Source of the DNA: Streptomyces sp. FIT100
Lineage (GTDB): Bacteria > Actinomycetota > Actinomycetes > Streptomycetales > Streptomycetaceae
DNA length: 64,000 bases
Assembly (NCBI RefSeq): GCF_024584805.1
Contig: NZ_CP075715.1
Coordinates: forward strand, 4,766,526-4,830,525
Reading direction: 5' to 3'
The translations under genes and the position numbers were made by a program. The notes under the pieces are model-generated. The model was given only the letters and a program-made list of their open reading frames with translations, made no database searches and had not been told where the DNA came from. Shown one piece after another: positions 1 to 6,800 of this stretch. The first letter of the stretch is position 1, and each line of letters opens with the position of its first letter.

Positions 1-342
1 GGGGAGGGCCTGGGCGTGCGCGGCGCCGTGACGTCGCCGACCTTCGTGATCGCCCGCGTCCACCCCTCGCTGACCGGTGGCCCGGCGCTGGTGCACGTGG
101 ACGCCTACCGGCTGGGCGGCGGGCTGGACGAGATGGAGGACCTGGACCTCGATGTCTCGCTGCCCGAGTCGATCGTGGTCGTCGAGTGGGGCGACGGCAA
201 GGTCGAGGACCTCTCCGACGACCGGCTGCACGTGGTGATCCACCGCGTCGTGGGCAACACGGACGACGAGCGGCGCACGGTGACCGTGACGGGCGTGGGC
301 GCGCGGTGGGCCGACGCGGGGCTCGGCGGACTCACGGCCTGA
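1..342 (+). CDS. tsaE: tRNA threonylcarbamoyladenosine biosynthesis ATPase TsaE, C-terminal part
   Basis: The gene enters from the left edge, so only the last 113 codons are visible. TsaE is the P-loop ATPase that works with TsaB and TsaD in making t6A37 on ANN-decoding tRNAs. The visible part has the SPTF motif at the usual place, a VHVDAYRL stretch and a VVEWGD segment, all typical of the family's C-terminal half. The Walker A motif lies outside the window. tsaB and tsaD follow at 1658 and 2834, which supports the call. The gene ends at TGA 340-342. Confidence 0.93.
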   Translation, partial: GEGLGVRGAVTSPTFVIARVHPSLTGGPALVHVDAYRLGGGLDEMEDLDLDVSLPESIVVVEWGDGKVEDLSDDRLHVVIHRVVGNTDDERRTVTVTGVGARWADAGLGGLTA

Positions 343-462
343 CCCAGGGCGTCGGCCGCGCCCCGTGGCGCGCCCTCTGACCTGCCGCGTGTGTGCGTTC
401 CGACAAGACGTCGGGAAAGTGTTGCATCGGCCGCCGCGCACGTGGTCACATGGATACCGACA

Positions 463-483
463 CCAGGTTAGGTGTACCTAACC
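463..483. promoter_or_regulatory. Iron-box-like palindrome (candidate DmdR/IdeR operator)
   Basis: Positions 466-483 are an 18-base inverted repeat, GGTTAGGTG then TACCTAACC, broken only at the central two bases. Aligned with the actinobacterial iron box TTAGGTTAGGCTAACCTAA, positions 463-481 agree at 14 of 19 bases. It lies 32 bases upstream of the small ORF at 515, where a DmdR-type repressor would block transcription. Regulation by iron is inferred; the palindrome is directly visible. Confidence 0.6.
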
Positions 484-514
484 ACGCCTGCCCCCGGAGC
501 GCCAGGAGGCATCC

Positions 515-718
515 ATGTCGGCGTCCGAGCACGAAGACCGGCCGCGGCAGCGGCCACGACCGCTGTCACCGACGGCCTTCTCGATGCGGGATCTGCTGGC
601 GTCGTGCGCCGCGGCGAGCGCCGTCTCGACCCCGCCGCGCGAGCGGGAAGCCGAGCGCGAGCGGGCCGAGGCGCCCGCCGCCACCAGGGAGCAGGAGAAA
701 CGGCGCGAGGCGGCGTAG
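515..718 (+). CDS. Small Arg/Glu/Ala-rich protein, unknown function
   Basis: This 67-residue ORF has a strong ribosome binding site (AGGAGG, six bases before ATG 515). The product is hydrophilic and highly charged, with a central segment of mixed polarity (about residues 20-40) and an Arg/Glu-rich tail that is probably helical. I see no domain, signal peptide or convincing membrane helix. I do not recognise the family. Its one informative feature is the iron-box-like palindrome immediately upstream, which suggests an iron-responsive protein. It converges on the gene ending at 961. Confidence 0.6.
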   Translation: MSASEHEDRPRQRPRPLSPTAFSMRDLLASCAAASAVSTPPREREAERERAEAPAATREQEKRREAA

Positions 719-840
719 TCCGTTCGGGTGAACCGGTGGCGGCGCCGGGGAGCGTATGTCTGCGCGACGACGGCCGCGGTGCGGCGCCTGCGGTGCGGCC
801 TGCGGTGCGGCGCCTGGAGGACGACGCATCGAGGGCGACG

Positions 841-976
841 CCTGCGGGACGACGGTGCCTGCGGGGCGACGGTGCCTGCGGGGCGACGGTGCCTGCGGGA
901 CGAGGGTGCCTGCGGGGCGACGGTGCCTGCGGGGCGACGGTGCCTGCGGGGCGACGGTGCCTACGGAACGACGACG
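841..976. repeat. 17-bp tandem repeat array, about 8 units
   Basis: The unit CCTGCGGGGCGACGGTG repeats with exact 17-base spacing from 841 (starts 841, 858, 875, 892, 909, 926, 943, 960). A few single-base variants occur. The last unit carries CCTACGG instead of CCTGCGG, and that change supplies the TAG stop of the minus-strand gene ending at 961. The array fills most of the gap between two convergent genes. There are no spacers, so it is not CRISPR. Confidence 0.9.
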
Positions 977-1524
977 ATCTTGGAGCCGATCGTCGCGAAC
1001 GCCCACATCGCGTCTCCGTCCGCGCGCTTCATCCGCACGCCGCCCGTCCTGAGCTGCGGATCCGGCTCCGGCATCGAGCCGTCCATGGCGGAGCTGAAGC
1101 CGATGTTCACGTTGTCGACGCTCGTGAACCGCACGACGTGCTCGATCCGCACCCCGTCCGACCCCGTGATCCGGCCGCTGCGCGACGTCACCGAGTACGT
1201 CCCGGGCCGCGGGTTCACGCTGCTCGGCATGACCCCGAAGGTCCGCGTGGCCTGCCCCGCCTCGTCCACCAGCCAGACCCGCCGGTCGGTCAGCGCGTAG
1301 ACGACCCGCAGCCCCGTGCCGGAGCCCCGGGGGACGGCCAGCGGCTCCTTGCGCGCCTGGTCGGCCGCGGCACCGCCGGACGGGGCGGCGGGGGCGGTGG
1401 GCACGGCGGCCGGCTCCTTGAGGGCCGCGGGTACGTGCGCCGATGCCTGGTAGGCGAGGAAGGCGACCACGGCCAGCGCCACCGCAGTGAGCCCGGCCAC
1501 CGCCCCCGAGCTGCTTCTTGCCAC
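961..1524 (-). CDS. Membrane-anchored YkuD-like protein without the catalytic His/Cys
   Basis: The product has 187 residues with a GTG start at 1524, preceded by a good AAAGGGG site. An N-terminal hydrophobic helix (residues 8-25) is an uncleaved anchor or signal, followed by an Ala/Pro linker. The C-terminal 110 residues read like an L,D-transpeptidase: VWLVD strand, PGTYSV, a TGSDG turn and a final VRMKRADGDAMW...IGSKIVVV block. In active enzymes that block is SHGCxRM; here it is RTGGVRM, so the nucleophilic Cys and neighbouring His are missing. I infer a non-catalytic cell-wall protein that may bind peptidoglycan. The stop codon lies in the last unit of the repeat array. Confidence 0.7.
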   Translation of the reverse strand: MARSSSGAVAGLTAVALAVVAFLAYQASAHVPAALKEPAAVPTAPAAPSGGAAADQARKEPLAVPRGSGTGLRVVYALTDRRVWLVDEAGQATRTFGVMPSSVNPRPGTYSVTSRSGRITGSDGVRIEHVVRFTSVDNVNIGFSSAMDGSMPEPDPQLRTGGVRMKRADGDAMWAFATIGSKIVVVP

Positions 1525-1645
1525 CGCGGTGCCCCTTTCGTGCGTACCCGACAGGGTATGTGCCTGCCTGGACGGTGACGGTAGCAGCAGGGCGGGGCCC
1601 GTACGGGACGCCGGTGCGGGACACCGCGCCCCGCCGTCGTGGCCG

Positions 1646-1651
1646 TAGGCT
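1646..1651 (+). promoter_or_regulatory. -10 element for leaderless tsaB
   Basis: TAGGCT ends six bases before the GTG start of tsaB at 1658, which would place transcription start at or next to the start codon. No Shine-Dalgarno sequence precedes the GTG. No clear -35 is visible at the right distance. A leaderless transcript is inferred. Confidence 0.45.
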
Positions 1652-1657
1652 GTTTGC

Positions 1658-2311
1658 GTGCTCCTGCTCGCCGTTGATACCGCCACCCCCGCCGTCACCG
1701 TCGCCCTCCACGACGGCACGTCCGTCGTCGCCGAGGCCACGTCGACCGACGCGCGCCGCCACGGGGAGCTGCTGCTGCCCGCCGTCGACCGCGTGCTCGC
1801 CGAAGCGGGACTGAAACTCGGTGCCGTCACGGACCTCGTGGTCGGCGCCGGCCCGGGTCCGTACACCGGGCTCCGCGTCGGCCTGGTGACCGCCTCGACG
1901 TTCGGCTCGGCGCTCGGGATCCCGGTCCACGGCCTGTGCACCCTCGACGGGCTCGCGTACGCCTCCGGGCTCGAAGGGCCCTTCGTGGTGGCGACGGACG
2001 CGCGCCGCAAGGAGGTCTACTGGGCGCGGTACGACGGCTTCCGCACACGCGTGAGCGAGCCGGCCGTGGACCGGCCGGCCGAGATCGCCGATCAGGTCGC
2101 GGGGCTGCCGGCCGTCGGCGCGGGCGCGCTGCTCTACCCGGAGACCTTCCCCGACGCCCGCGGCCCGGAGCACCAGTCGGCCGCCGCCCTCGCCTCGCTC
2201 GCCGCCGAGAAGCTGGCCGCCGGCGAGGAACTGCTGCCGCCCCGACCGCTCTACCTGCGCCGCCCGGACGCCCAGGTGCCGAAGAACTACAAGGTGGTCA
2301 CGCCGACATGA
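1658..2311 (+). CDS. tsaB: tRNA threonylcarbamoyladenosine biosynthesis protein TsaB
   Basis: This is the 217-residue ASKHA-fold, TsaD-like partner that scaffolds the t6A complex and lacks activity of its own. The N-terminus LLLAVDTATPAVTVALHDG is the family hallmark, and GPGPYTGLRVG (about residues 67-77) is its second signature. The length is usual for the short TsaB form. GTG 1658 appears leaderless. The stop overlaps the rimI start as ATGA, so tsaB, rimI and tsaD are translationally coupled. Confidence 0.95.
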   Translation: MLLLAVDTATPAVTVALHDGTSVVAEATSTDARRHGELLLPAVDRVLAEAGLKLGAVTDLVVGAGPGPYTGLRVGLVTASTFGSALGIPVHGLCTLDGLAYASGLEGPFVVATDARRKEVYWARYDGFRTRVSEPAVDRPAEIADQVAGLPAVGAGALLYPETFPDARGPEHQSAAALASLAAEKLAAGEELLPPRPLYLRRPDAQVPKNYKVVTPT

Positions 2312-2841
2312 CCGCCGGTACGACCACCGCGGTGCTGCGCGAGATGCGCTGGTGGGACCTCGGCCCCGTGCTGGACCTCGAACACGAGCTGTTCCCGGAG
2401 GACGCCTGGTCCCCGGGCATGTTCTGGTCCGAGCTGGCGCACGCGCGCGGCCCGAAGGCGACCCGCCGCTACGTGGTGGCCGAGACTTCGGACCAAGGCG
2501 GCTCCGCCGCGGGCGCCGAGGGCCGGATCGTCGGCTACGCGGGCCTCGCGGCCGCGGGCGGCCTCGGCGACGTGCAGACCATCGCCGTCGCCCGCGACCA
2601 GTGGGGCACCGGGCTCGGCGCCCGGCTGCTGACCGACCTGCTCCAGCACGCCACCGCATTCGAGTGCGACGAGGTGCTCCTCGAAGTACGGGTGGACAAC
2701 ACCCGCGCGCAGAAGCTGTACGAGCGCTTCGGCTTCGAGCCCATCGGCTTCCGCCGCGGCTACTACCAGCCGGGCAACGTCGACGCCCTCGTCATGCGCC
2801 TGCACGTACACGACGTACAAGGAACCGATAACCATGGCTGA
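2308..2841 (+). CDS. rimI: Ribosomal protein S18 alanine N-acetyltransferase RimI
   Basis: A 177-residue GNAT acetyltransferase. It starts at ATG 2308, overlapping the tsaB stop by four bases; a longer in-frame ORF upstream only shadows tsaB. The core has the RDQWGTGLGARLL acetyl-CoA loop, then VRVDNTRAQKLYERFGF, the standard RimI ending. RimI acetylates the N-terminal Ala of S18 and, in actinobacteria, is almost always linked to tsaB and tsaD, as here. The region around residues 55-70 carries a short polar insertion. The end overlaps tsaD by eight bases. Confidence 0.93.
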   Translation: MTAGTTTAVLREMRWWDLGPVLDLEHELFPEDAWSPGMFWSELAHARGPKATRRYVVAETSDQGGSAAGAEGRIVGYAGLAAAGGLGDVQTIAVARDQWGTGLGARLLTDLLQHATAFECDEVLLEVRVDNTRAQKLYERFGFEPIGFRRGYYQPGNVDALVMRLHVHDVQGTDNHG

Positions 2842-3952
2842 CGAACCTCTCGTCCTCGGCATCGAGACGTCCTGCGACGAGACGGGCGTCGGCATCGTCC
2901 GCGGCACCACGCTGCTCGCCGATGCCATCGCCTCCAGCGTCGACGAGCACGCGCGCTTCGGCGGGGTCGTGCCGGAGGTGGCGTCCCGGGCCCACCTGGA
3001 GGCGATGGTCCCGACGATCGAGCGCGCCCTGAAGGACGCCGGGGTGAGCGCCCGCGACCTCGACGGCATCGCGGTGACCGCGGGCCCCGGCCTCGCCGGC
3101 GCGCTGCTGGTGGGCGTCTCGGCGGCGAAGGCGTACGCGTACGCGCTGGACAAGCCGCTGTACGGGGTGAACCACCTCGCCTCGCACATCTGCGTGGACC
3201 AGCTGGAGCACGGTCCGCTGCCCGAGCCGACGATGGCGCTGCTGGTCTCCGGCGGACACTCGTCGCTGCTGCTCGCGCCGGACATCACGAGCGACGTACG
3301 GCCCATGGGCGCGACCATCGACGACGCGGCGGGCGAGGCTTTCGACAAGATCGCGCGCGTCCTGAACCTCGGCTTCCCCGGCGGCCCGGTCATCGACCGG
3401 CTGGCGAAGGAGGGCGACCCGTCGGCGATCGCGTTCCCGCGCGGGCTGAGCGGCCCGCGCGACCCGGCGTACGACTTCTCCTTCTCCGGGCTCAAGACGG
3501 CCGTGGCGCGCTGGATCGAGGCGAAGCGGGCGGCCGGCGAGGAGGTGCCCGTACGGGACGTGGCGGCCTCCTTCCAGGAGGCCGTGGTCGACGTGCTGAC
3601 CCGCAAGGCCGTGCGGGCCTGCAAGGACGAGGGCGTCGACCACCTGATGATCGGCGGCGGTGTCGCGGCGAACTCGCGGCTGCGCACGCTGGCGGAGGAG
3701 CGCTGCGAGCGGGCCGGGATCCGGCTGCGGGTGCCGCGGCCGAAGCTGTGCACGGACAACGGCGCGATGGTCGCGGCGCTCGGCGCCGAGATGGTGGCGC
3801 GGAACCGGCCGGCGTCCGACTGGGAGCTGTCGGCCGACTCGTCGCTGCCGGTGACGGACCCGCACGTGCCGGGCGCGCACCACCACGGCCACGACCATGT
3901 GCACGACCACGACCATGTGCACGAGGTCAGCAAGGACAACCTCTACTCATGA
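2834..3952 (+). CDS. tsaD: tRNA N6-adenosine threonylcarbamoyltransferase TsaD, with His-rich tail
   Basis: The 372-residue product transfers the threonylcarbamoyl group to A37 of tRNA. Visible signatures are LGIETSCDET at residues 8-17, the metal-binding HLASH (His114, His118), VSGGHSS and the C-terminal CTDNGAMVA. The last 29 residues are unusual: a His/Asp-rich stretch (around residues 349-364) containing about ten His, which could bind Ni or Zn. E. coli TsaD lacks this. The gene is coupled to rimI upstream and, through ATGA, to the hypothetical gene downstream. Confidence 0.96.
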   Translation: MADEPLVLGIETSCDETGVGIVRGTTLLADAIASSVDEHARFGGVVPEVASRAHLEAMVPTIERALKDAGVSARDLDGIAVTAGPGLAGALLVGVSAAKAYAYALDKPLYGVNHLASHICVDQLEHGPLPEPTMALLVSGGHSSLLLAPDITSDVRPMGATIDDAAGEAFDKIARVLNLGFPGGPVIDRLAKEGDPSAIAFPRGLSGPRDPAYDFSFSGLKTAVARWIEAKRAAGEEVPVRDVAASFQEAVVDVLTRKAVRACKDEGVDHLMIGGGVAANSRLRTLAEERCERAGIRLRVPRPKLCTDNGAMVAALGAEMVARNRPASDWELSADSSLPVTDPHVPGAHHHGHDHVHDHDHVHEVSKDNLYS

Positions 3953-4311
3953 CCGTCGTCACGCTGATGTGGGAGGCGCGGGCGGCCGAGGGGCGCGGCG
4001 CGGAGCTGCTGGAGTGGGCGCGGACGCGGGAGCTGCCCCGCAGGCCCTTGCGGAGGGAGACCTTCCGGGCGCCGGGCGAGCGGGTGCTGGTGCTGACCTG
4101 GTGGGAGGCCCCGGGGCCCGACACCGAGCAGCCGGAGCGCCCGGAGCACCCGGAGCAGCCGGAGCACTCGGAGCAGCCGGGACAGGCAGCTCCGCAGCCC
4201 GAGCTGCCCGAGCTGCCGGAACCGGCCGCGGAGCTGATCATGCGGCCCGTGCACCGCTGGCGTTTCGAGTCGCTCGACTTCACCGCAGGACAGCCCGACG
4301 GGCCGTCCTGA
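3949..4311 (+). CDS. Hypothetical protein with Pro/Glu repeat
   Basis: A 120-residue protein whose ATG overlaps the tsaD stop. The N-terminal half (VVTLMWEARAAEGRGAELLEW, then RVLVLTWWEAP) resembles a small alpha/beta-barrel or antibiotic-monooxygenase-like fold. It is interrupted at about residues 63-90 by a low-complexity stretch of PEQ/PEH/PEL units, then ends with MRPVHRWRFESLDF. It may be a small stress or dimeric alpha-beta protein; I do not recognise a defined family. Translational coupling places it in the tsaB-rimI-tsaD operon. Confidence 0.75.
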   Translation: MTVVTLMWEARAAEGRGAELLEWARTRELPRRPLRRETFRAPGERVLVLTWWEAPGPDTEQPERPEHPEQPEHSEQPGQAAPQPELPELPEPAAELIMRPVHRWRFESLDFTAGQPDGPS

Positions 4312-4329
4312 GAAAAATTCCGGCGGCCG

Positions 4330-4356
4330 TGTCGATCGGTGTCCCTCCCGTTCGAC
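4330..4356 (+). promoter_or_regulatory. ECF42-type promoter
   Basis: TGTCGA at 4330-4335 and CGAC at 4353-4356 are separated by 17 bases. As I recall the published Streptomyces ECF42 work, that sigma group recognises TGTCGA at -35 and CGA(T/C) at -10, usually ahead of DGPF genes. Here it sits 52 bases before the DGPF gene and ahead of its cognate sigma gene, so it is probably autoregulatory. Confidence 0.6.
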
Positions 4357-4408
4357 GTAGAGGGTGAGAGGCGGGGAACAGCCCCGCCGACCGACCCGAG
4401 GAGCCACC

Positions 4409-4765
4409 ATGCCCCGCTATCTGTCGATGATCCGTCTCGACGAGTCCGCGCTGCCCGCCGAGGGCCCCAGCCCGGAGCTCATGGAGCGGATGGGGAAGCT
4501 GCTGGAGGAGATGACCAAGGCCGGCGTCATGCTGGACAACGCCGGCCTCCACCCCACCTCCGAGGGCAAGCGCGTCACCTGGTCCGGAGGGAAGTTCTCC
4601 GTCACCGACGGCCCGTTCACCGAGGCGAAGGAGATCGTCGGCGGCTACGCGATCGTCCAGGCCAAGGACATGGCCGAGGCGGTCGAGTGGACCAAGCGCT
4701 TCCTGGAGATCCACGAGGAGCACTGGAACATCACCTGCGAGGTCCGCGAGATCGCCGCGGGCTGA
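4409..4765 (+). CDS. DGPF/YciI-family protein
   Basis: This 118-residue protein begins at ATG 4409, behind GAGGAG. MPRYLSMIRLDE at the start and VTDGPFTEAKEIVGGYAIVQAKD at residues 69-91 are diagnostic of the DGPF (YCII-related) family, small dimeric ferredoxin-like proteins of unknown biochemical role. They are typically encoded next to ECF42 sigma factors and transcribed by them. The sigma gene follows 56 bases later on the same strand, and an ECF42-like promoter precedes this gene. Confidence 0.9.
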   Translation: MPRYLSMIRLDESALPAEGPSPELMERMGKLLEEMTKAGVMLDNAGLHPTSEGKRVTWSGGKFSVTDGPFTEAKEIVGGYAIVQAKDMAEAVEWTKRFLEIHEEHWNITCEVREIAAG

Positions 4766-4821
4766 CCCCCACCCCGCGTCCGACGCCTGTTTGCCGCCGC
4801 GTCCCACGGGTGCTCTGATGG

Positions 4822-6123
4822 GTGTCCGTGAGCGACGCACACAACGCCGCCGACTCCGCCGACTCCGCCGCCGGGACGGTCGCGACCGTCTTCCGGATCG
4901 AGTCCGCACGGATCATCGCCGCCGTGGCCCGCATCGTCCGGGACATCGGCATCGCCGAGGAACTGGCGCAGGACGCTCTGGTCGCCGCGCTGGAGCAGTG
5001 GCCGGAGTCGGGCGTCCCGGACAACCCGGGCGCCTGGCTCATGGCCACCGCCAAGCACCGCGCGATCGACCTCGTGCGCCGTCGCGACACGTACGCGCGC
5101 AAGCTCGCCGAGATGGGGCGCGACCTGGAGACGGCGGCAGCGGCGTACGAACCCGACCCCGCGGACCTTGCCTCCGGCCCCGACGACATCGACGACGACC
5201 TGCTGCGGCTCGTCTTCACCGCCTGCCACCCCGTGCTCTCCGCCGAGGCGCGCATCGCGCTGACGCTGCGGATGCTCGGCGGCCTCACGACCGAGGAGAT
5301 CGCCCGCGCGTTCCTCGTCCCGGAGCCGACCGTCGCGCAGCGCATCGTGCGCGCCAAACGGACGCTGGCCAAGGCGAGCGTGCCCTTCGAAGTCCCCTAC
5401 GGTGCCGGGCGCGCCGAGCGGCTGTCGTCGGTGCTCGACGTCATCTACCTCATCTTCAACGAGGGTTACGCCGCCACCGTCGGCGACGACTGGCTGCGCC
5501 CCGGCCTGTGCGAGGACGCGCTGCGCCTCGCCCGCGTGCTCGCGGCCCTCATGCCGAAGGAACCCGAAGTCCACGGCCTCGCCGCCCTGCTGGAGCTCCA
5601 GGCGTCCCGTACGGCCGCCCGCACCGGACCCGACGGCGCGCCCGTCCTCCTCGCCGACCAGAACCGCCGCCGCTGGAACCAGCTCCTCGTCCGCCGCGGC
5701 TTCGCGGCCCTCGCCCGCGCCCACGCCACGGCCGGCGACGCGCCCGGCCCGTACGCCCTCCAGGCCGCGATCGCCGCGTGCCACGCGCAGGCGGTGACGT
5801 ACGAGGACACCGACTGGACGACCATCGCGGCCCTCTACGCCCGCCTCGCCGCCGTCGCCCCGTCCCCGGTCGTCGAGGTGAACCGCGCGGTCGCCGTCTC
5901 CATGACCGAGGGACCGGCCGCGGCCCTCGCGATCGTCGACGGTGTCGCCGCCGAACCCGCCCTGAAGGACTACCACTTGCTCCCCAGCGTGCGCGGCGAT
6001 CTGCTCGCGCGGCTGGGCCGCACGGCCGAGGCCCGCGCGGAGTTCGAGCGAGCGGCGTCGCTGGCGCGCAACGCACGGGAACGCGAGTTGCTGCTGGCGA
6101 AGGCCGCCGATCTGGGGCGATAG
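4822..6123 (+). CDS. ECF42-group RNA polymerase sigma factor
   Basis: The product has 433 residues. Residues 25-100 form the sigma2 region (AEELAQDALVAALEQWP, then NPGAWLMATAKHRAIDLVRRR) and about 140-190 form sigma4 (LTLRMLGGLTTEEIARAFLVPEPTVAQRIVRAKR). A helical C-terminal extension of over 200 residues resembles the TPR-like domain that defines ECF42. This group has no anti-sigma factor and needs its C-terminal domain for activity. GTG 4822 is chosen; GTG 4828 is also possible. Linkage to the DGPF gene fits the group exactly. Confidence 0.9.
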   Translation: MSVSDAHNAADSADSAAGTVATVFRIESARIIAAVARIVRDIGIAEELAQDALVAALEQWPESGVPDNPGAWLMATAKHRAIDLVRRRDTYARKLAEMGRDLETAAAAYEPDPADLASGPDDIDDDLLRLVFTACHPVLSAEARIALTLRMLGGLTTEEIARAFLVPEPTVAQRIVRAKRTLAKASVPFEVPYGAGRAERLSSVLDVIYLIFNEGYAATVGDDWLRPGLCEDALRLARVLAALMPKEPEVHGLAALLELQASRTAARTGPDGAPVLLADQNRRRWNQLLVRRGFAALARAHATAGDAPGPYALQAAIAACHAQAVTYEDTDWTTIAALYARLAAVAPSPVVEVNRAVAVSMTEGPAAALAIVDGVAAEPALKDYHLLPSVRGDLLARLGRTAEARAEFERAASLARNARERELLLAKAADLGR

Positions 6124-6133
6124 CCTCGCACTC

Positions 6134-6790
6134 ATGCCCCGCCGCACCCCCTTGCCGCCGCCGCCCCCGCCCGTCGAGATACGCACCTGGCCCGACCGCG
6201 ACGCGATGCTCGCCGACCGGGCGGCGGTCCTGCACGACCTCACACGGCGCACGCTCGGCACACCGAAACTGCTGCTGTTCCTGCTCGCGGTGGCGCTGCT
6301 CCAGCTGGGGTGGGGATGCGTGGGCGCCGGGCTGGTCTCGATGGGCCCCGGCGTCGATCCGGTCAGCCTCGTCCTCCTCGCGGTCGGCGGCGCGATCGGC
6401 ATCGCCATCCTGGTGCCGACCGCGCTCGCCGTCGCCTTCGGCGTACGCCGCGACCGCCGGATGCGCGAACTGCTCTGCCAGTGGGCGGCATTGGCCCGCA
6501 CCCCGGCCCGCGACGCCGGTCTCCGCAGGCCGGTCCTCAGCATGGCCTGGCTGCTGGTCTCCTTCGCGCTCGGCGCCCTCGGCCTCTGGACCTCCTTCGC
6601 GACCTCGGCCACGGCCCGCCCGGGCAGCACCACTTACGGCGAGGTCGCGTACCTCATCGGTGCGGGCACGATCCTGTGGGTGATGGGCCTCATCGGCGTC
6701 GTGAAGGCCGTGTCGCACTACCGCTGGGCGATCCGCCTCACCGTGACGAGCGCCCCGCCCGCGAACACGGCGGCCGACGCGCATCGCTGA
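6134..6790 (+). CDS. Hypothetical four-helix membrane protein
   Basis: A 218-residue protein that starts ten bases after the sigma gene and may share its transcript. After a Pro-rich N-terminus there are four hydrophobic segments, at roughly residues 44-68, 76-98, 136-156 and 174-194, with a charged loop (RRDRRMRELLCQW) between the second and third. I do not recognise the family. Position behind the ECF42 gene hints that it belongs to the same stress response, but no direct evidence shows this. Confidence 0.75.
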   Translation: MPRRTPLPPPPPPVEIRTWPDRDAMLADRAAVLHDLTRRTLGTPKLLLFLLAVALLQLGWGCVGAGLVSMGPGVDPVSLVLLAVGGAIGIAILVPTALAVAFGVRRDRRMRELLCQWAALARTPARDAGLRRPVLSMAWLLVSFALGALGLWTSFATSATARPGSTTYGEVAYLIGAGTILWVMGLIGVVKAVSHYRWAIRLTVTSAPPANTAADAHR

Positions 6791-6800
6791 CCCACCGTCA

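Noticed and set aside
841..976. CRISPR array
   Set aside because: Units are contiguous 17-mers with no spacers and no cas genes.
566..2659. Long minus-strand ORF of 697 codons
   Set aside because: It lies antisense to tsaB and across the repeat array; composition is Arg/Gly-rich and it lacks a ribosome site, so it is a high-GC shadow frame.
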